64,000 bases of DNA from Rhodobacteraceae bacterium HLUCCO18 (lineage in GTDB: Bacteria; Pseudomonadota; Alphaproteobacteria; Rhodobacterales; Rhodobacteraceae). The stretch lies in NCBI GenBank assembly GCA_001314805.1, contig LJSY01000012.1, positions 17,297 through 81,296 on the forward strand. The letters run 5' to 3'. Positions 53,949 to 63,690 of this stretch are shown piece after piece; position 1 is the stretch's first letter; each line of letters starts with the position of its first letter. The position numbers and the translations under genes are program-made. The notes below the pieces were generated by a model. The model saw only the letters and a program-made list of their open reading frames with translations, was not told the DNA's origin and did no database searches.

Positions 53949-55027
53949 GCCTTGGCGCCCTTCTTGCCCGATCCGACCAGGGGCGCAGCCGATTTGTCGA
54001 GGGGCCAGCGCGGGCGCGCGGAGAGCGTCATGTCGCTGGTCACGCAGGCCTCGAAGGACAGGAGCCCCGCATAGGCGATCATCGCTGCATTGTCGGTGCA
54101 GAGCGCCAGCGGCGGCGCCAGAAGCGGCAGGCCCGCAGCCTCCGCCACGGCCTCCAGCCTGCCGCGCAAGGTGGCGTTGGCCGCGACGCCGCCCGCGACG
54201 GCAAGCGCCGTGACGCCGTCTTGCGCCTCCAGCACGCCGGCGGTCTTCGCGGCCAGCACATCGGCGACGGCCGCCTGAAAGCCCGCGCAGATATCGGCGC
54301 GGTCCTGCTCCGTCAGGCCGCCCTTATCCTCGGTCAGCCGGTCGCGGACGCGCAGGACCGCCGTCTTGAGCCCGGAAAAGGACATGTCGCCGCCGGGACG
54401 GTCGATCAGCGGGCGCGGGAAACCGAAGCGCGCGGGATCGCCGCGCCGCGCTTCGGCCTCGACCGAGGGGCCGCCGGGCTGCGGCAGGCCCAGAAGCCGC
54501 GCGACCTTGTCGAAGGCCTCACCGGGTGCGTCGTCGATTGTGCCGCCGAGCCGCACGAAGGTGTCCCAACCGTCGACGCGCAGGATCTGGCAATGCCCGC
54601 CGGAGACGAGCAACAGCAGGTACGGAAACGCCACACCGTCCGTCAGGCGCGGCGTCAGCGCGTGGCCGGCAAGGTGGTTCACACCGATCAGCGGCTTGCC
54701 GAGGCCCATCGCTAGCCCCTTCGCCATCATCACGCCCGACAGGACGCCACCGATCAGGCCCGGCCCTGCGGTGACGGCAATCGCACCGACCTGCCGAAGC
54801 GCGACCCCGGCCTCCTCCAGCGCCCTCTCGGCCGCGAGGTCCAGCCGCTCGGCATGGGCGCGGGCGGCGATCTCGGGCACGACTCCGCCGTAGCGCGCGT
54901 GCAGGTCGGCCTGTCCGATCACCACCGAGGACAGGATGTCCGGTGCATCCGCCGGACCGCGCAAGACTGCCGCCGCCGTGTCGTCACAGCTCGATTCAAG
55001 GCCAAGGATGAGGACGTCTTTGCTCAA
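53945..55027 (-). CDS. tsaD: tRNA N6-threonylcarbamoyladenosine biosynthesis protein TsaD
   Basis: TsaD, 360 residues, transfers threonylcarbamoyl to A37 of ANN-decoding tRNAs. The metal-binding HxxxH is in [14 protein letters not shown] (~110). ASKHA-fold motifs [28 protein letters not shown] and GGHCQIL are present. The start is a TTG at 55027 since no in-frame ATG is near; the ribosome site is poor. It is divergent from hemD with 55 bases between. Confidence 0.95.
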   Translation of the reverse strand: MSKDVLILGLESSCDDTAAAVLRGPADAPDILSSVVIGQADLHARYGGVVPEIAARAHAERLDLAAERALEEAGVALRQVGAIAVTAGPGLIGGVLSGVMMAKGLAMGLGKPLIGVNHLAGHALTPRLTDGVAFPYLLLLVSGGHCQILRVDGWDTFVRLGGTIDDAPGEAFDKVARLLGLPQPGGPSVEAEARRGDPARFGFPRPLIDRPGGDMSFSGLKTAVLRVRDRLTEDKGGLTEQDRADICAGFQAAVADVLAAKTAGVLEAQDGVTALAVAGGVAANATLRGRLEAVAEAAGLPLLAPPLALCTDNAAMIAYAGLLSFEACVTSDMTLSARPRWPLDKSAAPLVGSGKKGAKA

Positions 55028-55082
55028 GGCGGCATGTCCGATGCGTTGTCAGGCGGGTGGGGGGCAGGTAACACTCCGCCCG

Positions 55083-55802
55083 ATGGCTGACAATGACGAC
55101 GCGCGGCCCCGGGCCACCCTGCTTCTGACGCGCCCGCGCGCCATGTCGGAGCGTTTAGCCGCCGAGATCGCCGAACGCGACCTGCCGGTCGATATCGTGA
55201 TCGCCCCGCTGATGGAGATCGTGCCGGCGGATGCGCCGCCGCCGCTTGCGGCTGACACGGACGTCATCTTCACCTCGTCGCAGGCCGTCGCCCGGGCAGG
55301 CCCCGGAGACGGACGCCGCGCATGGTGCGTCGGCGCCCGCACCACCGAGGCGGCGCGGGCCGCCGGTTTCGACGCCGTCCTCGCCGGCGCCTGCGCCGAT
55401 GAACTGGTGGCGCGGCTGCGCAAGGAGCGTCCGACCGGCCCGATGGTGCACCTGCGCGGCCGGCACCAGCGCGGGGACGTGGCCAAACGGCTCCACGACG
55501 CGGGCCTGTCGGTGACGTCGCATGTGCTTTACGATCAGGTGGAGGTTCCACCCGATGCGGCCTTCACCACGGCGTTGGGGCGCACGCCGCTGTGTGTTCC
55601 GCTTTTTTCACCGAGAAGCGCGGAGCTTTTCGTAACGGCCGCGAAAGGTCTGTGGGAGCCAGCGCCCGATGACACGATCCTCGCCCTCAGTGCCGCCGTG
55701 AAGGCCACCCTGCCGCCGGAATGGGCCGAAAAAACACTTGTCTCCGACCACCCGGACGGGCCGTCGATGATTGACGCGGTCACGCGACGGATTTTCCCCT
55801 AG
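55083..55802 (+). CDS. hemD: uroporphyrinogen-III synthase
   Basis: HemD, 239 residues, closes hydroxymethylbilane to uroporphyrinogen III. The family is poorly conserved, but LLLTRPRAMSERLAAEI, VIFTSSQAVARAG, RAWCVGARTTEAARAAGF and FSPRSAELFVTA are its signature positions. Gene order with Mic60-like and HemY and facing tsaD supports the call. The start is ATG at 55083, the first in frame past the divergent region. Confidence 0.88.
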   Translation: MADNDDARPRATLLLTRPRAMSERLAAEIAERDLPVDIVIAPLMEIVPADAPPPLAADTDVIFTSSQAVARAGPGDGRRAWCVGARTTEAARAAGFDAVLAGACADELVARLRKERPTGPMVHLRGRHQRGDVAKRLHDAGLSVTSHVLYDQVEVPPDAAFTTALGRTPLCVPLFSPRSAELFVTAAKGLWEPAPDDTILALSAAVKATLPPEWAEKTLVSDHPDGPSMIDAVTRRIFP

Positions 55803-55902
55803 CAGTGATTTCGGCGGCGTGACACGGTATCAGAGGCTGACTCGGCCCATGCGTCAAAGTATGTAGATGCGCGGGTCTGTAAACAAATGAAGGGAAGGTG
55901 GC

Positions 55903-57426
55903 GTGGCGAGACGATCCTCCAAACGCGCAAGCGGAACCGGCAAGGAAACCGAGGCGCAGGATGCGGTGACCGAAGAAGCGGTGGAGGCCGCGTCGACCGA
56001 AACGGAGCATCCCGAGACCGACACCGCCGGGGAAACCACGGCCGAGGCAGCGGACGCGCCCGGCACCAGCGGCAAGGCGCCGGACAGCGCCGAGACGCTG
56101 TCAGAGGACACGTTATGGCCAGAGGACAAGTCTGGAGACGAGGCAAGGGACGCCACGGTCGAGGCGGCCGGGCCCGTCTCCGGGGAGGTTGAGGACACCG
56201 ACGCGCGGACCGACGCCGTGGAGAACGCCGAAGAAAGCGCCAATGCCAGTTCTGAGGGAGTAGCCTCGGACGACACCGGGACGGCAGAAACGGCAGAAAC
56301 CCGCGAAGAGACCCGCGAAGAGAAGGTCGAAGCGACGGCCGAGGAAACGCCTCCGCCCGCTGATCAGGCCCCGCCCCCGACGCAGACCGTGGTGGAAAAA
56401 CGCGGCCCGGGCTTCGTCCCGCTTGTTCTCGGCGGTGTCGTGGCCGCCGGCATAGGCTACTTCGCCAGCATGTCGGACCTGCTGCCCGGGTTCGGGACGT
56501 CGGACACCACCACGGAAATCGAAATGGCGCTGGCCCAGCAGTCCGAGGCGCTGGCCGTTCTGCAAGAACAGGTGGCAGATCTCGACGCGGCTGAGCCGCC
56601 GAGCGTCGATCTGACCCCGGTGACCGATGAGATCGCCGCGCTGAGCGCCCGCATCGATGAGACCGCCGGCACGATCGGCACGCTGAACGAGCGGGTCGCC
56701 ACCCTGGAGGAGCGCCCCGTCTTCACCGGTGATGTCACCGCCGACGCGGCCGAGGCCGCCGAGGCCGTAGCCGCCATGGAAGACCAGATGCGCGCCCAGG
56801 AGGAAGAGGCCGCGCGCCTCGCCGCCGAGGCCGAGGACGCCCGGCGCGCCGCCGAGGAAGCCGTCGCGGCCGCCGAGGCCGAAACCGCCGAGGCCATGGC
56901 CGCCGCCGAGGCCGAAGCGCAGGCCGCCATGGCCGCCGCCGAGGCCGAGGCCGCCGTGAACGAACTCCGCCTCGCCGTAACGCGGGGCGAGCCCTTCGCC
57001 GAGCCGCTGGCCGCCGTGGCCGAGGTCACCGACATCCCCGAGGCGCTGAGTGCTGCCGCAGATAGCGGCGTGCCCAGCCTGGAATCGCTGCAGGATGGCT
57101 TCCCGGCCGCCGCGCGCGCGGCCCTTCCCGTGGCCCTGCGGGAAACGGCGGGCGAGGGCGCCGTCGACAGGTTCACCGCCTTCGTGCAGGGACAGATCGG
57201 CGGACGGGCCATCGCGCCGCGCGACGGCGACGACCCCGATGCGGTCCTGTCGCGCGCGCAGGCGGCGGTGTCCGCGGGCGATCTCGAGACCGCGCTGGCC
57301 GAGATCTCGGCGCTGCCCGAGGGCGCGCGGAACGAAATGGCCGGCTGGATCGCCGATGCCGAAGCCCGAACCGCCGTCGTCGCGGCGCTTGATACCGTGA
57401 CGGATGCCGTCGCGGGCGCGAATTAA
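55903..57426 (+). CDS. Mic60/mitofilin-like inner-membrane protein
   Basis: Alphaproteobacterial Mic60-like protein of 507 residues. The N-terminal ~165 residues are acidic and low complexity (Glu/Ala/Thr). One membrane helix follows (GFVPLVLGGVVAAGIGYFASM, ~172-192), then a coiled coil with long Ala-Glu repeats (~285-365). The C-terminal third is the mitofilin-type region (FAEPLAAVAEVTDIPEAL, LPVALRETAGEGAVDRFTAF). The family shapes membrane invaginations. GTG at 55903 is the start, preceded by GGGAAGGTGGC. hemD lies upstream and HemY downstream. Confidence 0.85.
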   Translation: MARRSSKRASGTGKETEAQDAVTEEAVEAASTETEHPETDTAGETTAEAADAPGTSGKAPDSAETLSEDTLWPEDKSGDEARDATVEAAGPVSGEVEDTDARTDAVENAEESANASSEGVASDDTGTAETAETREETREEKVEATAEETPPPADQAPPPTQTVVEKRGPGFVPLVLGGVVAAGIGYFASMSDLLPGFGTSDTTTEIEMALAQQSEALAVLQEQVADLDAAEPPSVDLTPVTDEIAALSARIDETAGTIGTLNERVATLEERPVFTGDVTADAAEAAEAVAAMEDQMRAQEEEAARLAAEAEDARRAAEEAVAAAEAETAEAMAAAEAEAQAAMAAAEAEAAVNELRLAVTRGEPFAEPLAAVAEVTDIPEALSAAADSGVPSLESLQDGFPAAARAALPVALRETAGEGAVDRFTAFVQGQIGGRAIAPRDGDDPDAVLSRAQAAVSAGDLETALAEISALPEGARNEMAGWIADAEARTAVVAALDTVTDAVAGAN

Positions 57427-57441
57427 GGGGGAGACGGCATC

Positions 57442-58965
57442 ATGCTCTGGTCCTTGCTCAAAGTGCTGATCTTCATCGCCATCGTCGCGGGTCTCGCGTT
57501 CGGCGTGGGCTACCTGACCGAAATCGACGACGTCGCGCTGCTGACCGTCGCCGGGCGTGAATTCATCCTCACGCCGCTTGTGGCGATCGTTCTGGCGCTG
57601 GTTCTGCTCCTGTCGGTCTGGCTGCTGTTCAAGGCGGTCGGCCTGATCGTCGCGACGCTGCGGTTTCTCAACGGCGACGAGACGGCCATCAGCCGCTATT
57701 TCAACCGCCGCGCGGAACGCAAGGGGTTCGAGGCGCTGGCGGAGGGCATGATGGCGCTGGCGGCGGGAGAAGGGCGGCTGGCGATCCGCAAGGCCGAACG
57801 CGCCGAGAAATACCTCCAGCGCCCGGAACTCACCAAGCTGGTGCTTGCGCAGGGCGCCGAGATGGCGGGCGATCCGGCACTCGCGGCCAAGACCTACAAG
57901 GCGCTGGTGGCCGACAACCGGACCCGCTTCGTCGGCGTGCGCGGCCTGATGAAACAGAAGCTTGACGCGGGCGACACCGACACGGCCATGAAGCTCGCCG
58001 AGAAGGCGCTGGCGCTGCGCCCGAAGAACGAAGAGGTGCAGACGACGCTCCTGCAGCTTCAGGCGCGCCACGAGGACTGGGCAGGCGCGCGCGCGACGCT
58101 GGCCAAGGCGCTGAAGACCGGCAACGTGCCGCGCGACCTGCACAAGCGACGCGACGCGGTTCTCGCGCTGGCCCATGCGCGCGACGCGATGGGCGAGGGC
58201 AAGATCGCCGAGGCCACGCGGGATGCGACCGAAGCCAACAGGCTTGCCCCTTCTCTCGTGCCGGCGGCGGCCATGGCCGCGCGGCTGGCCATCGCCGAGA
58301 AGAAACCGAAGGTCGCAACCAAGATCCTCAAATCCGCCTGGTCCACGGACCCGCACCCCGATCTCGCGGCGGCCTTCGCCGAGATCGCGCCGAACGAGAC
58401 GCCCGATGAGCGCCTGAAGCGGTTCCGGCCGCTGCTGGCGATGCATTCGGGCAACCCCGAGACCAAGCTGCTGGAGGCCGAGCTTCAGATCGCGCGGGAG
58501 GATTTCCCGGCCGCGCGCCGCGCGCTCGGCGATCTGGCCGAGACGCATCCCTCAGCGCGCTCGCTCACGCTCATGGCCGCCATCGAGCGGGGCGAAGGCT
58601 CGGAAGACCGGATCGTGCGGGCGTGGCTGGCGCGCGCCGTGACGGCCTCGCGCGGGCCGCAATGGATTTGCGGCAATTGCGGGCATGTCCATGCCGAATG
58701 GCGCCCCGTCTGCGCCAATTGCGAGAGTTTCGACACGCTAAGCTGGGAAGAGGCGCCGCAATCCGAGGCAGCCCTTGCAGGCCCGGCGCAGATGCTTCCG
58801 CTGATCGTCGGTGCTTTGGAAGACAAAAGCAGCGAGGTCGTCGAAAACGCGGACACGGTGGAGGTCGAGGACGCTGTCGCCTCAAGGGACGGCGCCGAGG
58901 AACCCGCATCGCAGGACGCCACAGAGAACGGCGAGGAACGCGCGCCGGCGGAGGCCGCCCGATAG
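57442..58965 (+). CDS. HemY-family tetratricopeptide membrane protein with zinc-ribbon-like tail
   Basis: HemY-type protein of 507 residues. Two N-terminal membrane helices (~5-25 and ~40-72) are followed by TPR-like helical repeats (~100-390). The C-terminus has WICGNCGHVHAEWRPVCANCESFDTLSW (~410-437), two CxxC knuckles that probably bind zinc, as in LapB. The last ~60 residues are acidic and disordered. The name is historical; the family is linked to haem or envelope assembly rather than protoporphyrinogen oxidase. It follows the Mic60-like gene by 15 bases. Confidence 0.85.
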   Translation: MLWSLLKVLIFIAIVAGLAFGVGYLTEIDDVALLTVAGREFILTPLVAIVLALVLLLSVWLLFKAVGLIVATLRFLNGDETAISRYFNRRAERKGFEALAEGMMALAAGEGRLAIRKAERAEKYLQRPELTKLVLAQGAEMAGDPALAAKTYKALVADNRTRFVGVRGLMKQKLDAGDTDTAMKLAEKALALRPKNEEVQTTLLQLQARHEDWAGARATLAKALKTGNVPRDLHKRRDAVLALAHARDAMGEGKIAEATRDATEANRLAPSLVPAAAMAARLAIAEKKPKVATKILKSAWSTDPHPDLAAAFAEIAPNETPDERLKRFRPLLAMHSGNPETKLLEAELQIAREDFPAARRALGDLAETHPSARSLTLMAAIERGEGSEDRIVRAWLARAVTASRGPQWICGNCGHVHAEWRPVCANCESFDTLSWEEAPQSEAALAGPAQMLPLIVGALEDKSSEVVENADTVEVEDAVASRDGAEEPASQDATENGEERAPAEAAR

Positions 58966-59147
58966 GCTCGAAAAAAAAGGCATCGTTTCCCAGTTGCCGA
59001 GACCGCGCCGGTCCGCTAAACGAGCCGCCGGTGCCGCCGCACAGCCGGAAATGGCGCGCAAACCGGGATCGGCGGTTAACGCCGGCCCATGCGCGCCCCA
59101 AGATGCCAGGCACCGGAGAAGAGTATCGGCCCGACACGGGCCGGCAC

Positions 59148-59223
59148 GCCGCTGTAGCTCAGCTGGTAGAGCACGTCATTCGTAATGATGGGGTCGGGGG
59201 TTCGAGTCCCTTCAGCGGCACCA
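59148..59223 (+). tRNA. tRNA-Thr (anticodon CGT)
   Basis: A complete cloverleaf with encoded CCA. Acceptor arms GCCGCTG and CAGCGGC pair; D-arm GCTC-AGCTGGTAGA-GAGC type; anticodon arm CGTCA-TTCGTAA-TGATG gives anticodon CGT (reads ACG, threonine); T-arm GGGGG-TTCGAGT-CCCTT type; discriminator A, then CCA. It marks the edge between the core genome and the A+T-richer region to the right and is a plausible integration site. Confidence 0.96.
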
Positions 59224-59845
59224 CTCTTCTCTCGATATCCGGAAGAAAACATTAGATTTCGGCAGGTTGCGTGAGCGGCGGGACCACTTTTGGGACCGCT
59301 TTCGGGACCACTCGCGTCAATACTCCCTCTAACGGTTTGCTTCGCGGCGGTGCAGCGCACCTTCCTTGAAGCGGTCGTTGAACCTGGACAATCGGGCCGG
59401 AATCCAAACCTGCCGTTCGCCACGCGGGATTCGGATGGCTGACGCGCGGGACAATGCAGACCGATGCATCCGCAGCGTCAGCGACCGCCCAGATCGCTGC
59501 ACGCCAGCCAACTGGCCGCTGCAGAAAGGCTTGGTGTGAGCTACGTGCGCCGATCCTATCATCGCGGGGCCTCCATTGTCTCAAGGGATTTAATAGACCC
59601 AAAACAATTGCTTGCGCACGGTTCTTGAACAAGATCTGACCGAAGTGGTCGGCTCAAATTGCCTCCAGGCTCATGCTCACGAAAGAAGCAATCACCGTTT
59701 TGGGGTATGGTGCCGGCGGTGCATCCTGGGAAACACGATCTCCGGCACATGGAGTTCCGTGCGGACACTTTTTTTGGCCAAGAATGGCCTCCCCAATCTC
59801 ACGATTTTGCCATTTTCTTAAAGCACGTTAACCAAACCTCAAGCA
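59224..59845. other. gene-poor stretch after tRNA-Thr
   Basis: About 620 bases with no convincing coding region. It starts right after the tRNA CCA and holds three 12-base tandem repeats (59280-59315). ORFs found here are short or built of Arg/Pro-rich nonsense. It may contain the remnant of an integrase or its attachment site, but no catalytic motif was seen. Confidence 0.5.
59280..59315. repeat. 12-base tandem repeat, three units
   Basis: GGGACCACTTTT / GGGACCGCTTTC / GGGACCACTCGC: three near-identical dodecamers, 57 bases past the tRNA-Thr end. Read on the minus strand they give a Val-Val-Pro or Ala-Val-Pro repeat. Confidence 0.75.
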
Positions 59846-59860
59846 TTGAGAGGACTGGGC

Positions 59861-60376
59861 GTGTCTCCGAGACCTGCACATACTGCGGCAAACCATGATC
59901 CGGTTAGCGAGCCGACAGATCCACTCAGCATCTTGATTGTTGATGATGATCCCGACGCATGCGCAATTCTCTCTTTGGCTCTCGAAGCAAGCGGCACCTA
60001 TGATGTAACGGTCGCACAAAGCGCGACAGAAGCACTCGACGCGATAAAAAGTAGGCACGAGCCTTTCAACGGCGTCTTTCTTGATATTCGCATGCCGAAG
60101 ATCACCGGCTTTGAGTTGTGCTCGATCATCCGGAGCACTTCGGGCTATAGCAATGTGCCCATTATCATGATCACGGGAATGACTGAGCAGAGCTACCTTC
60201 AGGCCGCATATGTCGTTGGCGCTGACGACTATATAGAAAAACCGTACGATCTTAACGAGATTCCTGCGCGCTTTTCTCGAGCCAGAAAGAAGCGCGCCCA
60301 TCTTGTTCATGGCCCAGTGGGTCACAGTTCAAGTGGACGCGTAGTTTTAAGCGTCGTCCAGGGCGCGTCCATTTAA
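59861..60376 (+). CDS. single-domain response regulator
   Basis: Receiver-domain protein of 171 residues with no recognisable output domain. ILIVDDDPDACAIL gives the acidic pocket, the phospho-acceptor Asp is near residue 75 (GVFLDIRMPKITGFE), the Thr switch is IIMITGM, and Lys lies in DDYIEKPYD. The C-terminal ~30 residues are basic then uncharged and match nothing. I chose GTG at 59861 (GAGAGGACTGGGC is its ribosome site); a TTG at 59846 is possible. It precedes the GGDEF-EAL gene by 319 bases and may signal to it. Confidence 0.85.
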   Translation: MSPRPAHTAANHDPVSEPTDPLSILIVDDDPDACAILSLALEASGTYDVTVAQSATEALDAIKSRHEPFNGVFLDIRMPKITGFELCSIIRSTSGYSNVPIIMITGMTEQSYLQAAYVVGADDYIEKPYDLNEIPARFSRARKKRAHLVHGPVGHSSSGRVVLSVVQGASI

Positions 60377-60695
60377 TCGGGTAGCGCCGCTGAAACGATC
60401 GAACGATCGGCTTGAATACCGATGCCGGCACCATGATCAATCCCGGAAGCTAAGCGGCGGTCAGACGCTGACTTATGGCTTTCGCAGAAGATCCGTTTTG
60501 CCATTTATTGCTCGGGCGCCGCGTCCATCTTGTTGAATACGGCGCTTCCTGGCGAGGAAATGGGGCGATATTCCTGCTTTTTTCTCAATCTGGACCAATT
60601 GTTGATACCTCGATTTGCGAAAACCGCAGGAAGAACGGGGACCGTGCACGCGGGTAAAAGAGCCCCGCAAGAAAACTTGAAGGAAGGCAGTAGCC
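60377..60695. other. intergenic stretch before the GGDEF-EAL gene
   Basis: 319 bases with no convincing gene. It contains CGATCGAACGATCG (~60396-60409) and an A/T-rich patch (~60585-60600). It presumably carries the promoter of the downstream gene; a ribosome site AAGGAAGG sits just before the TTG start. Confidence 0.4.
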
Positions 60696-63650
60696 TTGAG
60701 AAAAAAAGCTCTTCACCGATTTGGGCTTCACTCCGTGGTTTACCTCTCAATTGCCGGGGCGGTATCTGCCGCGGTTCTTGTCTCTGAACGAACGAGATTG
60801 GAGGATCTGCAGGCGGAGCAACGCGCCGACGTCAATGAGGTCCTCGGAGCGCTTTCGCGAAAGCTCGCAATTGCGCTAACGCGCAAGACTGTCGCAGCTT
60901 CAGGAATTGCGCAAACCGTATCTTTATTGCCGACGGTCAGCCAGGAACAGTTCTCGTCCATCTCCGAAGGAGTCGTCTCAAACGACCCTTCCATCGTGTC
61001 GGTGTCCCTTATCCGCGATTGGCGCATTTCGCACAAATACCCGTTCGAGGGCAATCCCAACCCAGTTGGCGCCGACCTCAGCGAGTCATTGGAAGGCATC
61101 GACGCGATCAACAGCGTCCATCACGAAAGTGTCGGGATAGTGCAAGGACCCTTGCGGCCCCTCCTTGGGTCGGATGGTTTTATAATTTGGCAGCCCGTGT
61201 TTTTGCCTCAGATCGAAAACTATTTTGCCACAGCACAGGTACCTGAGGAGTTGTGGGGTTTCGTCTTGATGGCTTTTGAGGCTGAGTCCTTTCTTGCGGA
61301 GATCGGTATCGTACGTATTGGTTCGGACTATGAGATCGCAATTCTCGATCCCTTGGGTTCCGTTCAGGGTGAAGTGATTGGGAATGCTGCGGTATTCGAG
61401 TTGAGCCCGTCCTACAGCGAGGTTAATTCTTCATTGGGCACTTGGGACATTGCGGTGGCTCCGGCGGGAGGTTGGGTTTCCTCGCTGCCCTATCCCTGGC
61501 CAATACGTATCATGGCCCTCTTTGTGGCTGCCGTCCTATCCTTGCTCGCACGGCAAACCCTCCTTCTGGGGGAGGCGCAAAAAAGGGATGCCCAAAGGCT
61601 GACGACGGCGATCAATACCCTGCCGGACGGATTCGTTCTCTATGACGAGGACGATCGCCTCGTCGTTTGCAACGAACAATATAAGGATATTTATCGAAAA
61701 AGTGCGGCTGCAATGACACCTGGCACGTCTTTTAGATCAATCTTGGAATACGGACTTTCAAACGGACAATATGCCGAGGCTGAGGGTCACGAGCAGGAAT
61801 GGCTCGAGAAGCGGCTTGAACAACACACGCGCGACGAGGGCTTCGTGGAGCAAGAGCTGGAAGACGGTCGCTGGCTTCGCATCATTGAGCGCGCCACACC
61901 GGACGGCAGCAGGGCCGGCCTAAGGGTGGACATAACCGAAAGCAAAAAGAGCGAAAAAAAGCTTGAAATGCTGCTCAATCGCAACCCGGCAATCGTGATG
62001 TCGCAAGGTCGTGACTGGAAAATCCAAACCTGTTCGGACGCTTGGACACAACAGTTTGGCTACACCAGAGAAGAAACGGTTGGTCGCGATCTCACGGAGT
62101 TCATTGCTCCTGAAGACACTGCCAAATACGGGCTTTTTCGCGAGAATGGAGCTCTGCCTAAAAAGGATTTTTCTTCAATAAAGAAAAGTATCTTGAAAAT
62201 AGAAACAAAATCAGGCGATCAACGTTCCGTTGAACTTCAATCAATTGTCGAAACCAACAAAGGCGAATGGCTGAATCTTATAGCGATAACAGACATTACA
62301 CCGATCGTACGGGCGAAAGATGACTTGGAACGGCTCGTTGAGAACGATGAGCTTACCGGCCTATTGTCACGACGTGGGCTTCAGCGACGTTTCGCAGATG
62401 GTCAGCGAAAGAATAGCATTGGCTTCTTCCTCGTCGACCTTGATCATTTTAAGTCCGTTAATGATGGGTATGGGCATGAGGCCGGCGATGACCTCCTCAA
62501 AGCTATCGCCGAGAGCCTTTCAAGAATTTCGGACAAAATGGGATATGCGATCCGCCTAGGTGGAGAAGAGTTTGCCTTGGTTCGCCCTTGGAATGGCTGG
62601 CGTGAGGCAGGCAGTTTTGCCGAGGAGCTTCGAAAAACACTTGAGCAGACTTCCATTGACTACCATGGGAAACTGATTCAGCGCTCCGCAAGTATTGGTT
62701 ACGTCGAAATTGGAACAGGTGATAAGATTTCCGATCGTATGCATCTTGCGGATCTGGCGCAACGTGAGGCCAAAATGACAGGACGCAACAAGTGCCTCGC
62801 TGCCGACAGGGAACTTCTAAGGTCGTTGGAAGATCGTGGCGCGTTCATCAAGAACGACCAGATTCAGGCCGCTTTGTTGTCGGGTGAACTGATCTACGAA
62901 ATTCAGCCAATCGTGGACGCTCGATCCGATCGGTTGACGGGTTTCGAAGCACTTATTCGGTGGTACAAGCCTAATGGCGAAGTCATCATGCCCGACAAAT
63001 TCATTCAGACACTCCACGAAGTCCTCCGCCAGCCTCACTTCAGCAAGTTCAAGGAAAAGCTTCGCCTAGATGTGATCGAACAACTGATAGGCTTCGCTGG
63101 GTCGTACGTCGGTTTCAATTTTTTTCTTGATGAGATTGCTTATCCGGGCGCTGCAGAGGCCATCGACGGGGTATTTGGCGAAGCGCTCGGCAGGACGAAA
63201 AAGCGGATGCTGATCGAGATTTCCGAGCGAGCTTTCCATTCGAGATTGGACATGGAAATGCTTGTCAGCGAACTGAAGAAACTGCGTGACCGAGGCTATC
63301 TGATCGCCCTTGATGATTTCGGTGTCGAGTCTAGCAATATTCAGCGCCTGCTGCAATTTCCAATCGATGTTGTCAAGCTCGACAAGAGCCTCGTCAGTGG
63401 GATCTTGGAGAGTGATCGTCAGCGGAAAGCAATTTACTCAATCGCACACATGATCGAAGCCCTAGACCTTATTTGCATTGTAGAGGGTGTTGAAACCGAA
63501 GAGCAGTCCCACGTGCTTCAAGCCATGGGGTTGGTTGTGCAGCAGGGATTCTTTCATGCACGGCCGGGCTTGCCGCGAGATATTGCTCAACGCCTAGGAT
63601 ACAACGTTGCGAATATTTCGCCCCCCGCGCAATCCCTCGCGGTGATGTAA
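60696..63650 (+). CDS. membrane CHASE-PAS-PAS-GGDEF-EAL protein (c-di-GMP turnover)
   Basis: Inner-membrane signalling protein of 984 residues. Helix 1 (~10-30), a periplasmic CHASE-like sensor (~50-265, with HKYPFEGNPNPVGADL), helix 2 (~268-288), two PAS domains (~300-410 and ~415-540), GGDEF (~545-710) and EAL (~725-965). GGEEF at ~622 and the metal-site VDLDHFKSVNDGYGHEAGDD are intact; no RxxD inhibitory site precedes it. In the EAL part EALIRW (Glu ~751), FNFF, EISERA, LDDFG, VKLDKS and EGVETEE are all present. It could make and break c-di-GMP. TTG at 60696 is the start (AAGGAAGG upstream). Codon use is more A+T-rich than the core genes. Confidence 0.94.
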   Translation: MRKKALHRFGLHSVVYLSIAGAVSAAVLVSERTRLEDLQAEQRADVNEVLGALSRKLAIALTRKTVAASGIAQTVSLLPTVSQEQFSSISEGVVSNDPSIVSVSLIRDWRISHKYPFEGNPNPVGADLSESLEGIDAINSVHHESVGIVQGPLRPLLGSDGFIIWQPVFLPQIENYFATAQVPEELWGFVLMAFEAESFLAEIGIVRIGSDYEIAILDPLGSVQGEVIGNAAVFELSPSYSEVNSSLGTWDIAVAPAGGWVSSLPYPWPIRIMALFVAAVLSLLARQTLLLGEAQKRDAQRLTTAINTLPDGFVLYDEDDRLVVCNEQYKDIYRKSAAAMTPGTSFRSILEYGLSNGQYAEAEGHEQEWLEKRLEQHTRDEGFVEQELEDGRWLRIIERATPDGSRAGLRVDITESKKSEKKLEMLLNRNPAIVMSQGRDWKIQTCSDAWTQQFGYTREETVGRDLTEFIAPEDTAKYGLFRENGALPKKDFSSIKKSILKIETKSGDQRSVELQSIVETNKGEWLNLIAITDITPIVRAKDDLERLVENDELTGLLSRRGLQRRFADGQRKNSIGFFLVDLDHFKSVNDGYGHEAGDDLLKAIAESLSRISDKMGYAIRLGGEEFALVRPWNGWREAGSFAEELRKTLEQTSIDYHGKLIQRSASIGYVEIGTGDKISDRMHLADLAQREAKMTGRNKCLAADRELLRSLEDRGAFIKNDQIQAALLSGELIYEIQPIVDARSDRLTGFEALIRWYKPNGEVIMPDKFIQTLHEVLRQPHFSKFKEKLRLDVIEQLIGFAGSYVGFNFFLDEIAYPGAAEAIDGVFGEALGRTKKRMLIEISERAFHSRLDMEMLVSELKKLRDRGYLIALDDFGVESSNIQRLLQFPIDVVKLDKSLVSGILESDRQRKAIYSIAHMIEALDLICIVEGVETEEQSHVLQAMGLVVQQGFFHARPGLPRDIAQRLGYNVANISPPAQSLAVM

Positions 63651-63690
63651 AGCCTGCGCCAGCTTTGAAGGCAAAGGCATATGCAAAAGA

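Noticed and set aside
59076..59423. Minus-strand ORF with GTRTPDPIITNDVLYQLSY
   Set aside because: This is the translated tRNA-Thr gene, a well-known annotation artefact.
59252..59632. 126-residue ORF ending in TRVVPKAVPKVVPPLTQ
   Set aside because: The only regular part comes from the 12-base tandem repeat; no integrase catalytic motif (R..HxxR..Y) is visible.
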